Origin: Formosa sp. Hel1_31_208
GTDB lineage: Bacteria; Bacteroidota; Bacteroidia; Flavobacteriales; Flavobacteriaceae
Length of the DNA stretch: 64,000 bases
Assembly (NCBI RefSeq): GCF_900104785.1
Contig: NZ_LT629733.1
Span: 838,501 to 902,500 of the forward strand
Direction of reading: 5' to 3'
The notes beneath the pieces are model-generated. The model saw nothing but the letters and a program-made list of their open reading frames with translations. It was not told where the DNA came from and made no database searches. Every line of letters begins with the position of its first letter. Within the stretch, counting starts at the first letter, position 1. A program made the translations under genes and the position numbers. Below, one piece after another: positions 49,962 through 59,483 of this stretch.

Positions 49962-50756
49962 TTAATTCATTGAAGCATAAGTGATCGCAATAAAGCCTAC
50001 CACCACACAGTAAATAGCAAAGTAAGTTAGCTTACTCTTTTTAACTAGTGAAATCATCCAAGTACATGCAAATAATCCTGAAACAAAAGCCGCAATAAAA
50101 CCAGCAGAAAGGATTGTAAAGTTAGTACTGTCGTAGCTAATAGTCCCTGTGAGGACATCTTTCCCTATTTTACCGAAAATTAATGGCACTACCATTAAAA
50201 ATGAAAATCGTGCAGCTTTGGTTTTATCATTTCCAAGCAAAACCGATGTTGAAATCGTTGCTCCAGATCGTGAGATACCAGGCAGCATGGCGATGGCTTG
50301 GGCAAAGCCTATAATTAGAGCATTTTTAAAACTTACTTTCTTATCAGTATGTTTGGCTTTGTCAGCAAGATATAATAGGAATGCGGTTAGCAATAACATA
50401 AAACCTACCAATTGAATATTGCCTCCAAATAGTTCGGCGAGTTCAGATTCGTAGTTGTAGCCAATAAGTACAGCGGGAATCATAGAGATGATAATTTTTG
50501 TTAGGAATTGTAGATCTTCATTCCATTGAAATTTTAGAATACCTTTAAGGATTACCCAAATATCCTTTCTGAAAACCACCATAGTACTTAAAGCAGTGGC
50601 AAAATGCAAAACAACCGTGAAGAGTAAACTTTCCTCTGGAATGGAATCGTCACCTAGAATCGCTTTTCCAAGTTCTAAATGCCCACTAGATGATACAGGT
50701 AAAAATTCGGTAAGTCCTTGAATAATTCCTAATATAATTGAATCTAAAATATCCAT
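49962..50756 (-). CDS. uppP: undecaprenyl-diphosphatase (bacitracin-resistance type)
   Basis: Inner-membrane enzyme recycling undecaprenyl diphosphate to the lipid carrier for peptidoglycan and surface polysaccharides; 264 residues with eight predicted helices. Signature motifs: GIIQGLTEFLPVSSSGHLELG with catalytic Glu, and LPGISRSGATI with the phosphate-binding Arg and Ser. The ATG at 50756 is used, not the TTG 9 bp upstream. Part of the conserved ftsX-DUF3098-uppP-truB order. Confidence 0.96.
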   Translation of the reverse strand: MDILDSIILGIIQGLTEFLPVSSSGHLELGKAILGDDSIPEESLLFTVVLHFATALSTMVVFRKDIWVILKGILKFQWNEDLQFLTKIIISMIPAVLIGYNYESELAELFGGNIQLVGFMLLLTAFLLYLADKAKHTDKKVSFKNALIIGFAQAIAMLPGISRSGATISTSVLLGNDKTKAARFSFLMVVPLIFGKIGKDVLTGTISYDSTNFTILSAGFIAAFVSGLFACTWMISLVKKSKLTYFAIYCVVVGFIAITYASMN

Positions 50757-50826
50757 ATTTAGCAAATATCAATTAACCTAATTCAAATTCCAAATAAGAA
50801 AATTGAAAACTCTTTTTAGAAATGGA

Positions 50827-51093
50827 TTATTTCGACTTAGAATGTTTGTTTGGGTTTAATAATATGGCATACACTTGAATACCAAAACCGATGAGTACTA
50901 AAGTTGGGGCTAATCTAATGCGTCTCCAGTTAAAAATACTTTCATCAAATACATTGGGATCATTGCTGCCACCGCCAGACATTAATATAAAACCAAGTCC
51001 AATACATGCTAATCCAATAAGCATGAATTTGTAGTTTTTCTTTCCGAAGATAAATTCGTCTTTAGTAGCGTCTTTGCGTTTTTGTTCTCCCAT
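50827..51093 (-). CDS. DUF3098 small membrane protein
   Basis: 88 residues with two transmembrane helices (FMLIGLACIGLGFILMSGGG and RLAPTLVLIGFGIQVYAIL) joined by a short loop (PNVFDESIFNWRR), matching DUF3098. It always seems to sit between ftsX and uppP in related genomes; an envelope or division role is possible but unproven. Confidence 0.85.
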   Translation of the reverse strand: MGEQKRKDATKDEFIFGKKNYKFMLIGLACIGLGFILMSGGGSNDPNVFDESIFNWRRIRLAPTLVLIGFGIQVYAILLNPNKHSKSK

Positions 51094-51149
51094 GTTTTAA
51101 ATATGATGTAAATATAAAAGAAATTTTAGTTCAAATTCTTAATTAAATA

Positions 51150-52028
51150 TTAATAGTATAACTGATCTGTCTTTAAATTAAGGAAACGCTGGGTAGCAAT
51201 AAACGTACTAATCCAAGTAATCAAAACTCCTAAGAGAAAGACGCCAATAAATAATACAGCGATTAAAACTGGTTTTTGCAGTAATTCTAGCTCTGGAAAC
51301 GTTCTATCGAGGTAGTATAAAACCACAGCCATTCCAATAAGTGCGACGATAGCTCCAATAACACCCAATTGGATACTCTTAAAAACAAATGGTTTTCTAA
51401 TGAATCGTTTCGTGGCGCCTACCATTTGCATCGTTTTAATAATAAAACGCTTAGAATACACAGCTAAGCGTATTGAACTATTGATGAGTAGCACTGCAAT
51501 CAATGTAAAAAGAGCACTTAAAATTAGCACCCAGAAAGTAATTCTCTTGACGTTATTATTCATGATTTCAACCAAATCGTTATCATAAGTAATATCTTCA
51601 ATAAATGCTTTGTTCGCTAATTCTGCGGCAATCCCATCTAAAGTTTCGTTGGTAACAAAATCAGCATTTAGGTATATATCAATTGAGTTTTGTAGTGGAT
51701 TAGCACCAAGAAACTCCATAAAATCTTCACCAATATCGGACTTGATAATTTGGGCAGCTTCTTCTTTAGAAACGTATTTGGCTTCTTTGGTATATTGGGC
51801 CATCGCAAGACTTTTTTGAAGTTGATTGACTTCAACTTCTTTTGCTGAATCATTTAAATAGATAGTCACGACTACCTGCTCTCTAAAATGATCTGCTACC
51901 TTTTTGGCGTTCAATACTAATAGGCCTAAGCAACCCAATAAGAACAAGACCAAAGCAATGCTAATCACTACTGAAAAGTAGGATGAGATTAATTTTCGTT
52001 TTTGATATCTGTCAAATGAGGTGCTCAT
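51150..52028 (-). CDS. ftsX: cell division protein FtsX
   Basis: Inner-membrane subunit of the FtsEX ABC-type complex that controls peptidoglycan hydrolases at the septum; 292 residues. Four helices are visible: about 20-38, then after a large periplasmic domain (about 40-165) three more near FWVLILSALFTLIAVLLIN, GVIGAIVALIGMAVVLY and VLIAVLFIGVFLLGVLITW. FtsE is not adjacent. It is the first gene of the minus-strand cluster and divergent from leuS. Confidence 0.93.
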   Translation of the reverse strand: MSTSFDRYQKRKLISSYFSVVISIALVLFLLGCLGLLVLNAKKVADHFREQVVVTIYLNDSAKEVEVNQLQKSLAMAQYTKEAKYVSKEEAAQIIKSDIGEDFMEFLGANPLQNSIDIYLNADFVTNETLDGIAAELANKAFIEDITYDNDLVEIMNNNVKRITFWVLILSALFTLIAVLLINSSIRLAVYSKRFIIKTMQMVGATKRFIRKPFVFKSIQLGVIGAIVALIGMAVVLYYLDRTFPELELLQKPVLIAVLFIGVFLLGVLITWISTFIATQRFLNLKTDQLYY

Positions 52029-52119
52029 AAAAGTGCCGGATTAATGATGTAAAAATAAAAAACAATTTGTTTGTATAAGGTTTACAACGCTTAAACTTTT
52101 AATTGTGTTGTAATACGTG

Positions 52120-52127
52120 TAAATTTG
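52120..52127 (+). promoter_or_regulatory. -7 box for leuS
   Basis: TAAATTTG fits TAnnTTTG exactly, 23 bp before the leuS ATG in the 121-bp divergent gap. Confidence 0.55.
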
Positions 52128-52149
52128 CGGTCTAAATTTCAGGACTACC

Positions 52150-54966
52150 ATGAGTTATCATTTCAATACTATAGAAGCCAAATGGCAGAAATATTGGGCA
52201 GAACACCAGACGTTTAAAGCTAAAAACAATAGTGATAAGCCCAAGTATTATGTGTTAGATATGTTCCCTTATCCAAGTGGTGCGGGATTGCATGTTGGGC
52301 ATCCGCTGGGCTATATTGCTAGTGATATTTATGCACGGTATAAGCGTCATAAGGGATTTAATGTTTTGCATCCCCAAGGATATGATAGTTTTGGATTACC
52401 CGCTGAACAATATGCGATTCAAACAGGTCAACATCCAGCCATTACTACAGAAACTAATATTAAAACCTATCGTCGTCAGTTAGATCAAATCGGATTTTCA
52501 TTTGACTGGAGTCGAGAAGTGCGTACAAGTGATCCAAACTATTACAAATGGACACAATGGATTTTTATTCAGTTGTTTGAGTCATGGTACAATAACGATA
52601 CAAATCAAGCGGAACATATGGATACCTTAATTTCGAAATTTTCTTCCGAAGGGAATGCCTTTGTAAATGCTGTTTGTGATGATAATATTTTAGCGTTTAC
52701 AGCTCAAGATTGGGCTCGTTTTTCTTCAATAGAACAACAAGAGATTTTATTGAAATACCGCCTGACATATCTCGCCGAAACAGAAGTGAACTGGTGCCCT
52801 GCGTTAGGAACAGTTTTAGCCAATGACGAAATCGTTAATGGTGTTTCTGAACGTGGAGGACATCCTGTGATTAGAAAGAAAATGACCCAATGGAGTATGC
52901 GAATTTCAGCTTATGCCGAACGCTTGCTTCAGGGCCTAGAGACCATAGATTGGACAGATGCACTCAAGGAGAGTCAGCGCAACTGGATTGGTAAATCGGT
53001 TGGTGCTAGTGTGACATTCAATGTGAATAGTCATGATGAGGTGATTGAAGTCTTTACAACCCGTCCTGATACTATTTTTGGTGTGTCGTTTATGACCTTA
53101 GCACCAGAGCATGACTTGGTATCAAAAATTACAACTGCAGATCAAAAAACAGAGGTAGAAGCTTATATTCAAGCAACAGCAAAACGCAGTGAACGCGATC
53201 GTATGGCAGATGTCAAAACCATTTCAGGTGTATGTACAGGTGCCTATGCTGAGCATCCATTTACCAAAGAGCCTATTCCAATCTGGATTGGTGATTACGT
53301 CTTAGCAGGCTATGGAACAGGAGCTGTGATGTCTGTGCCTTGTGGAGACCAACGCGATTATGATTTTGCAACACATTTTAATATTCCAATCCCTAACATT
53401 TTTGAAGGAGTTGATATTTCTGAAGCAGCTTTTGACGATAAAGCAAATACGATTATTACTAATAGTGATTTCCTTAACGGAATGAACTATAAAAAAGCGA
53501 CGAAACGCGCGATATATGAATTAGAGCAACTGGGTCAAGGCGAAGGAAAAACAAATTACCGATTGCGTGATGCTGTATTTAGCAGACAACGATATTGGGG
53601 AGAACCGTTCCCAGCGTATTACGTGAATGGCATGCCGCAAATGATAAACAAAGAACATTTGCCTATTCGTTTGCCAGAAGTTGAAAAATATCTGCCAACA
53701 GAAGAAGGTGAGCCTCCTTTGGGTCGCGCTGATGTTTGGGCTTGGTGCACCAAAACTAACACGGTAGTTACTAATGACAATATAAATAATAAAACAGTGT
53801 TTCCTCTAGAACTCAACACCATGCCAGGCTGGGCAGGAAGCTCGTGGTACTTCTTTAGATATATGGAAGAAGCCATGCGTGATGAAGTGTTTGCAAGTGA
53901 AGAGGCACTTAGCTATTGGGAAAATGTCGATTTATATATAGGTGGAAGCGAACATGCGACAGGTCATTTATTATACTCCCGTTTTTGGGTGAAGTTTATG
54001 CATGATAGAGGTTTTGTCAATGTAGACGAGCCTTTTAAAAAGCTGATTAACCAAGGGATGATATTAGGAACTAGTGCATTTGTATATAGAGAAGAAGGCA
54101 CGAATAGGTTTTTGTCTAAAGGCTTAATTGCAAATACAAAAGTTCAGCCTATCCACTCCGATGTTGCTTTTGTCAATGCCTCTGATGAATTAGATATTGA
54201 TGCTTTTAAAACTTGGCGAGATGAATTTAAAGACGCAGAGTTCATTCTTGAAAAAGGCGTTTATAAAGTGGGTCGCGAAGTCGAAAAAATGTCGAAGTCT
54301 AAATACAACGTCGTTAATCCAGATGCCATTTGCGAGCAATATGGTGCCGATAGTCTGCGTCTCTACGAAATGTTCTTAGGGCCTCTAGAGCAAGCAAAAC
54401 CTTGGAACACGGCAGGAATTACTGGAGTTCATGGTTTCCTTAAAAAACTATGGAAATTGTATGTGGGTGATAACGGTTTAAACGTTAACGATGCTCAACC
54501 AACAAAAGACAACCTAAAGACATTACATAAAACCATCAAAAAAGTAGAAGAAGATATCGAGAATTTCTCGTTTAATACTTCGGTGTCTACGTTTATGATT
54601 GCAGTCAATGAATTGACAGCTCAAAAATGCACGAGCAAAGTAATTCTTGAACCTTTACTCATCGTATTGTCACCTTATGCACCTCATATTGCGGAAGAGC
54701 TCTGGAGCAGTCTTGGAAATGACGAGTCAATCTCAATAGCAACATTTCCGAAGTTTGAAGCGCAGCATTTAGTGGAGAGCAGCAAGAATTATCCAATATC
54801 ATTTAATGGAAAGACACGTTTCACCTTAGAATTGCCCTTAGATATGAACAAAGAGGAGATTGAAAAAACAGTCATGGCTCACGAAAAAACAATAGCCCAA
54901 TTACAAGGGCGTACACCTAAAAAAGTGATAGTGGTTCCAGGTAAGATTGTAAATATAGTGGGTTAG
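52150..54966 (+). CDS. leuS: leucine--tRNA ligase
   Basis: Class I synthetase of 938 residues. HIGH-type motif in PYPSGAGLHVGHPLGYIASD; KMSKS in EVEKMSKSKYNVVNP. The CP1 editing domain lies between (WGIRKS-like IGKSVGASVTFNV, the editing TTRPDTIFGVSFMTLAPEH). About 60-70 residues longer than E. coli LeuRS because of an insertion after the N-terminal lobe (about 150-215, Asp/Ser/Phe-rich), which other Bacteroidota enzymes also have. The next gene starts 2 bp after the stop. Confidence 0.97.
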   Translation: MSYHFNTIEAKWQKYWAEHQTFKAKNNSDKPKYYVLDMFPYPSGAGLHVGHPLGYIASDIYARYKRHKGFNVLHPQGYDSFGLPAEQYAIQTGQHPAITTETNIKTYRRQLDQIGFSFDWSREVRTSDPNYYKWTQWIFIQLFESWYNNDTNQAEHMDTLISKFSSEGNAFVNAVCDDNILAFTAQDWARFSSIEQQEILLKYRLTYLAETEVNWCPALGTVLANDEIVNGVSERGGHPVIRKKMTQWSMRISAYAERLLQGLETIDWTDALKESQRNWIGKSVGASVTFNVNSHDEVIEVFTTRPDTIFGVSFMTLAPEHDLVSKITTADQKTEVEAYIQATAKRSERDRMADVKTISGVCTGAYAEHPFTKEPIPIWIGDYVLAGYGTGAVMSVPCGDQRDYDFATHFNIPIPNIFEGVDISEAAFDDKANTIITNSDFLNGMNYKKATKRAIYELEQLGQGEGKTNYRLRDAVFSRQRYWGEPFPAYYVNGMPQMINKEHLPIRLPEVEKYLPTEEGEPPLGRADVWAWCTKTNTVVTNDNINNKTVFPLELNTMPGWAGSSWYFFRYMEEAMRDEVFASEEALSYWENVDLYIGGSEHATGHLLYSRFWVKFMHDRGFVNVDEPFKKLINQGMILGTSAFVYREEGTNRFLSKGLIANTKVQPIHSDVAFVNASDELDIDAFKTWRDEFKDAEFILEKGVYKVGREVEKMSKSKYNVVNPDAICEQYGADSLRLYEMFLGPLEQAKPWNTAGITGVHGFLKKLWKLYVGDNGLNVNDAQPTKDNLKTLHKTIKKVEEDIENFSFNTSVSTFMIAVNELTAQKCTSKVILEPLLIVLSPYAPHIAEELWSSLGNDESISIATFPKFEAQHLVESSKNYPISFNGKTRFTLELPLDMNKEEIEKTVMAHEKTIAQLQGRTPKKVIVVPGKIVNIVG

Positions 54967-54968
54967 AA

Positions 54969-55313
54969 ATGTATAAGAAAACGCTTTTCATATTGGTTAT
55001 TGCGATTGTAATTAGCGTTATTCTCATTTCAATCAATGAAAATCAATTTGATGAAGCGAATTGGAAGAATGATCCTTTGACTCGTTATACCATGGCTAAG
55101 GATATTGTTGAAAATGAATTACTTATTGGAGAATCAAAATCGGATGTTTTGTTACGTTTAGGAGAAGCTAAAACCTCTAATTTAGAAGGGAAAGATCATT
55201 TAATATATCCCTTAGGAAAAGCGCCTAGTTTTTTTGAATCGAAAGATGAAAGCCTAATTATTATATTTGACAATGATACTGTGTCTAAAGTGATACACTC
55301 TAAAGAGAATTGA
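54969..55313 (+). CDS. small membrane-anchored protein, SmpA/BamE-like pattern
   Basis: 114 residues. One N-terminal helix (LFILVIAIVISVILISI). The part after it (LLIGESKSDVLLRLGEAKTSN, LIYPLGKAPSFFESKDESLIIIFDNDTVSKVI) follows the pattern of BamE/SmpA-like folds, in which a G-x-S-K-x-x-V-x-x-x-LG helix precedes strands. No lipoprotein Cys. Function unknown; likely faces the periplasm. It lies 2 bp after leuS, so is co-transcribed with it. Confidence 0.65.
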   Translation: MYKKTLFILVIAIVISVILISINENQFDEANWKNDPLTRYTMAKDIVENELLIGESKSDVLLRLGEAKTSNLEGKDHLIYPLGKAPSFFESKDESLIIIFDNDTVSKVIHSKEN

Positions 55314-55464
55314 GAAAATGATACGGTGTATAAAATTGAAAACTTCATAATAGAAACTTCATATTTTACGAAATTCATAAAAATTAATAGGAACTTACCA
55401 TTCCAAGAGTGTTATGACAAATTTCATCGTATTTTTCTATGGATAACCATTAATATTTTAACAG

Positions 55465-56565
55465 GTGACTATAGGAATTCCGAAAGAAATTAAGAACAAT
55501 GAAAACCGCGTAGGAATGACGCCTGCGGGAGTTTTTGAATTAGTAAAAAACAATCATACGGTAGTTATTCAAAAGGATGCAGGGTTTGGTAGTGGCTTTT
55601 TGGATAAAGATTACCAAGATGTTGGAGCTGTAATCATAGATACGATTGACGAAGTATATGCCTTAGGTGACATGATAGTTAAGGTAAAAGAGCCTATCGA
55701 AAAAGAGTATTCTTTAATTACTTCAAAACATGTAATTTTCACCTATTTCCATTTTGCATCAAGTGAAACCCTTACCAAACAAATGCTTAAAAGTAATGCA
55801 GTTTGTATCGCCTATGAAACGGTTGAAGATGAAGATGGTTCGTTGCCGCTATTAACACCAATGTCTGAAGTGGCTGGAAGAATGGCGATTCAACAAGGCG
55901 CTAAATATTTAGAGAAACCTATAAAGGGCCGAGGCGTATTGCTTGGAGGTGTTCCCGGTGTGCCTCCAGGACGTGTATTAGTTTTAGGAGCTGGGATAGT
56001 TGGTGTTCAAGCGGCTAAAATGGCTGCTGGCCTTGGTGCTCATGTGACAATTATGGACATTAATATGAAACAGTTACGTTATGTCAATGATGTGATGCCA
56101 AATCATGTAGTTACCGAGTTTTCTAGCGAGTACAATATTAGAAAACGAATAAAAAATCATGATTTAATTATTGGAGGTGTACTCATAAAAGGGGCTAAAG
56201 CTCCTAAACTTGTCACTCGAGATATGCTAAAAGATATGCGACCTGGAACTGTTATCGTAGATGTTGCAGTAGATCAAGGTGGTTGTATTGAGACTACAAA
56301 AGCAACAACTCATGAAAATCCAACTTATATTATTGACGATGTGGTGCATTATTGCGTGGCTAACATGCCTGGAGCGGTTCCATATACGTCCACATTAGCC
56401 CTAACCAATGTCACACTCCCTTACGTTTTAAAGCTTGCTAATATGGGCTGGGAAATGGCATGTGATAAAGACCAAACTTTGGCAAAGGGCTTGAATATTG
56501 TCAAAGGTAAGATTGTTTATAAAGAAATTGCTGAAGCATTTAATTGGCAAATTGATGCGATGTAA
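55465..56565 (+). CDS. ald: alanine dehydrogenase
   Basis: NAD-dependent interconversion of L-alanine and pyruvate plus ammonia; 366 residues. Landmarks: IGIPKEIKNNENRVGMTPAGV, KVKEPIEKEY with a substrate Lys, SEVAGRMAIQQGAKYLE, and the Rossmann region GRVLVLGAGIVGVQAAKMAAGLGAHV. DVAVDQGGCIETTKATTHENP is near the C-terminus. The start is GTG, forced by an in-frame stop codon 6 bases upstream and the family N-terminus MTIGIPKEI. The 151-bp gap before it contains no gene that I can see. Confidence 0.96.
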   Translation: MTIGIPKEIKNNENRVGMTPAGVFELVKNNHTVVIQKDAGFGSGFLDKDYQDVGAVIIDTIDEVYALGDMIVKVKEPIEKEYSLITSKHVIFTYFHFASSETLTKQMLKSNAVCIAYETVEDEDGSLPLLTPMSEVAGRMAIQQGAKYLEKPIKGRGVLLGGVPGVPPGRVLVLGAGIVGVQAAKMAAGLGAHVTIMDINMKQLRYVNDVMPNHVVTEFSSEYNIRKRIKNHDLIIGGVLIKGAKAPKLVTRDMLKDMRPGTVIVDVAVDQGGCIETTKATTHENPTYIIDDVVHYCVANMPGAVPYTSTLALTNVTLPYVLKLANMGWEMACDKDQTLAKGLNIVKGKIVYKEIAEAFNWQIDAM

Positions 56566-56646
56566 AAGCAATAAATTATAGTTGCGTTTTGCCTTTTTAA
56601 CTGGTAATGGCCAAGTACTTCAGTAACTTTTACTATTTTTACTAAA

Positions 56647-57171
56647 ATGTTAATTATGAGAGTTTTAACGACAGTATTAGTGCTATTGATTTGTTTTTCG
56701 GTACAAGGCCAAGACAAGGTATTTCCAGACGACTATGTAGGTGTTTATAAAGGGGATCTTGTTATAATAAATGAAAATGGGCAACAAAATGTGGGGATGG
56801 AGTTTCACCTTCAAGCCACAGATTCCATCCACACTTTTGACTATAAACTGGTATATGCGAGTGGTTCCAAACCTATGGAAAAAGTGTATAAGCTTATCAT
56901 TAAGGATCGTTCAAAAGGTGAATTCATGGTCGATGAGAATAATGGAATTTTATTGAATGCGAATTATTTTAATAACACCTTATACAGTGTATTTCAAGTC
57001 AGGAATAGTTTAATCACAACAACCGAAACTTTTTATGAGGATAGAATGGAGTTTAAGATTGTATTCTCTAATATGAGTGATAACGTCATTGTTGATGGCG
57101 AAGAAAACACGGTTCAAGTCACAAATTATCCAGTAAGTGTCATACAAAAAGCAGTTTTGATCAAACAGTAA
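56647..57171 (+). CDS. exported protein of unknown function
   Basis: 174 residues with a signal peptide (LTTVLVLLICFSVQGQ). The mature part is strand-rich (GVYKGDLVIINENGQQNVGME, FDYKLVYASGSKPMEKVYKLII, YSVFQVRNSLITTTETFYED) with no conserved catalytic residues visible; it resembles small periplasmic lipocalin-like or DUF-type proteins but I cannot name the family. A second ATG (56656) gives a similar signal. Confidence 0.6.
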   Translation: MLIMRVLTTVLVLLICFSVQGQDKVFPDDYVGVYKGDLVIINENGQQNVGMEFHLQATDSIHTFDYKLVYASGSKPMEKVYKLIIKDRSKGEFMVDENNGILLNANYFNNTLYSVFQVRNSLITTTETFYEDRMEFKIVFSNMSDNVIVDGEENTVQVTNYPVSVIQKAVLIKQ

Positions 57172-57247
57172 CTGACAAAATTACTGAAGTGTTATTTGGC
57201 GCACTTTTTGTTATATTTATCATGAACAATTTTAATAAAAATTACAT

Positions 57248-57952
57248 ATGAATGGATTATTCGGATACTATATATTAATTGGAGCCATAGCATTGGTGAG
57301 CTGGTTAGTTAGTAATCAGTTAAAACGAAAATTTGCAAAGTACTCAAAAGTACAGTTGCGAAATGGAATGAATGGTAAGGAGATCGCAGAGAAGATGCTA
57401 GCAGATAATGGGATTAGCGACGTAGAGGTAATTTCAGTTAAAGGTCAACTTACAGATCATTACAACCCAAAAAATAAAACGGTAAATTTAAGTGAATCTG
57501 TTTACAATCAGCGTAATGCAGCCTCAGCGGCTGTGTCAGCTCATGAGTGCGGTCATGCCGTACAACATGCTCAGGCGTACAAAGCACTTGAAATGCGTTC
57601 GGCATTGGTGCCAATTGTCTCGGTAACTTCAGGAATGTCTCAATGGTTGGTTATTGGCGGATTAGTGCTAGGGGCTGCCGCAGGTGTAGGATTAGGATAT
57701 TATGTTGCTGTTGCTGGTCTAATCTTTATGGGATTCGCAACCGTATTCAGTTTAATAACATTGCCAGTAGAATATGATGCAAGTAACAGAGCATTAGCAT
57801 GGTTAAAAGCAAAAAATGTGGTAACCCCTGAAGAATATAAAGGATCTGAAGATGCCTTAAAATGGGCTGCAAGAACCTATTTGGTGGCCGCTATCGGAGC
57901 ACTGGCATCATTGTTATATTGGGCCTTACAAGTCTTTGGAGGTCGCGATTAA
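57248..57952 (+). CDS. zinc metallopeptidase, YugP-like
   Basis: 234-residue inner-membrane protein of the neutral zinc metallopeptidase 2 (YugP) family. The zinc-binding HExxH-type motif is in AAVSAHECGHAVQHAQ. Three hydrophobic helices are visible: one at the N-terminus (about 4-20) and two after the motif (LVIGGLVLGAAAGVGLGYYVAVAGLIFMGFATVFSLITL). The conserved VEYDASNRALAWL block follows. Likely cleaves membrane or envelope proteins; substrate unknown. Confidence 0.9.
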   Translation: MNGLFGYYILIGAIALVSWLVSNQLKRKFAKYSKVQLRNGMNGKEIAEKMLADNGISDVEVISVKGQLTDHYNPKNKTVNLSESVYNQRNAASAAVSAHECGHAVQHAQAYKALEMRSALVPIVSVTSGMSQWLVIGGLVLGAAAGVGLGYYVAVAGLIFMGFATVFSLITLPVEYDASNRALAWLKAKNVVTPEEYKGSEDALKWAARTYLVAAIGALASLLYWALQVFGGRD

Positions 57953-57970
57953 TACATAAAAATAGCATAT

Positions 57971-58000
57971 AAAAAAGCATCCTGAAATGGATGCTTTTTT
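57971..58000. terminator. bidirectional terminator between the metallopeptidase gene and the two-component operon
   Basis: Perfect 12-bp stem aaaaaagcatcc / ggatgctttttt with a 6-base loop. Confidence 0.85.
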
Positions 58001-58009
58001 AGTTTAATC

Positions 58010-58687
58010 CTAAAACGATTCTTCGAGATTGACTAATTTATTCTGAATCGCATATACAACCAATCCTGCTAAATTCTTAGACTCTGTTTTTAAGAGCAAA
58101 TTATTGCGATGACCATCCACAGTTCTCGGACTGATAAATAATTGTTCAGCAATTTCATTGGTAGTGAATTGCTGGCAAATCAGTCCTAAAACTTCCTTCT
58201 CTCGTTTCGTGAAATAAGTGTTATCAAAATTAGATTTTTTGAGTTGTTCATTATTGTTTAAAAGGCCTTCATGGATGAATTTCATCACTTGCTCATCGTA
58301 ATAAAAACCTTTTTCAGCTACTTCTTTTATAGTTGTTAGCATCAATTTCGGACTGCTATTCTTGGCTAAATAGGCTACAGCACCAATAGATATCATATTG
58401 ATGATAAACGGTTTACTGAAGTAACTGGTGAGAGCAATAATTCTGATATTAGGAAACTCTTTTTTAATGAGTTTCGTGGTTTCCACACCGTTAAGCTTAG
58501 GCATTTTTAAATCGGTAATTATGACGTCTGGTACCTTCGTAGCTGCCCTTAATTTTTTCATTAAGTCACTACCGTCTTCGGCATCAAAGAGAATATCAAG
58601 ATGCTCTTCTTTGTTTAAAATTGAAATAAGACCACGCCTAAACAATAGCTCATCATCAGCTATTGCAATCGTAATTTTGTCATCCAT
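58010..58687 (-). CDS. LuxR/NarL-family response regulator
   Basis: 225 residues. Receiver domain with acidic pocket (DD at 11-12) and phospho-accepting Asp59 (VIITDLKMPKLNGVETT), plus the ALTSYFSKP switch segment. C-terminal LuxR-type helix-turn-helix (FTKREKEVLGLICQQFTTNEIAEQLFISPRTVDGHRNNLL). It overlaps the kinase gene by 8 bp, so the pair is one unit. Target genes are unknown, but the divergent tail-collar genes at 60693 are candidates by proximity. Confidence 0.94.
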   Translation of the reverse strand: MDDKITIAIADDELLFRRGLISILNKEEHLDILFDAEDGSDLMKKLRAATKVPDVIITDLKMPKLNGVETTKLIKKEFPNIRIIALTSYFSKPFIINMISIGAVAYLAKNSSPKLMLTTIKEVAEKGFYYDEQVMKFIHEGLLNNNEQLKKSNFDNTYFTKREKEVLGLICQQFTTNEIAEQLFISPRTVDGHRNNLLLKTESKNLAGLVVYAIQNKLVNLEESF

Positions 58688-59483
58688 AAGAGTTGCAATT
58701 TATTTTAAATATACTTCCTGTTAATTCAGAGCTCTCAACAAAAAGCTGTCCATTTAAAATAGCAACTCTACTCTTAATATTTTGTAATCCTATTCCAGAT
58801 TTCTTGCTGTTTTTGGTAACGTCAAATCCCACGCCGTTATCTTTAAACATTAATGCAAATCCGGTTTTTTCTTTTTTTAATAGCATTTTTAATTCATCCG
58901 CTTTTCCATGAACAAGGGCGTTATTAATAAGCTCTTGAGCAATTCGGAAAACATGAAGTGCGTTGCTTTTATCAAGATGATCTATAGCATCGATGTCATG
59001 TTTTATTTTAATAGATGTATTCGATGTAAACTCATCAAATAATTCTTCTAGTGCGACCTTGAGTCCAAATTCATCTAATATCGGAGGAATAAGTTCGTGC
59101 GCAATTTTTCTTGAACTTTCTAAGGTTTTAGTCGTAATGTCAAGTATATGGTTTAAAGCTTCCTTATGTTCTGGTTGAATGGTTTCATCGTCTATGAGTA
59201 CATTGGTTGTTAAACTCACCACATTTAGTTTTGAACTAATTGCATCATGTAAATCTTGGGCAATCCTGTTGCGTTCTACTTCCTGTACTTTGATGGTGTT
59301 TTGTAATATTTTTTTTTGATGACCTAGTTTGATGTTTATTTTTTCAACTTCTTTTTCAATAATTTTTCGTCTGGAATAATAGAAAAACAATATCAACCCT
59401 AGTGTTACTAGAACCAAAAAAATTAAACCATAAACAAGTGCGCCGATTATGAGCTCTTGGCTGGTTGAAATTTGATTTTCCAT
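58680..59483 (-). CDS. HisKA_3-type sensor histidine kinase with minimal sensor
   Basis: 267 residues from the ATG at 59483. One transmembrane helix (LIIGALVYGLIFLVLVTLGLILFFYY, about 11-36), then a coiled dimerisation helix and the NarX-type H box with phospho-accepting His79 (RNRIAQDLHDAISSKLNVV). A C-terminal HATPase domain follows (NALVHGKADELKML, DNGVGFDVTKNSKKSGIGLQNIKSR). There is almost no extracellular domain, so the signal must come from a partner; the seven-helix protein whose gene overlaps by 37 bp is the obvious candidate. Confidence 0.92.
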   Translation of the reverse strand: MENQISTSQELIIGALVYGLIFLVLVTLGLILFFYYSRRKIIEKEVEKINIKLGHQKKILQNTIKVQEVERNRIAQDLHDAISSKLNVVSLTTNVLIDDETIQPEHKEALNHILDITTKTLESSRKIAHELIPPILDEFGLKVALEELFDEFTSNTSIKIKHDIDAIDHLDKSNALHVFRIAQELINNALVHGKADELKMLLKKEKTGFALMFKDNGVGFDVTKNSKKSGIGLQNIKSRVAILNGQLFVESSELTGSIFKINCNSYG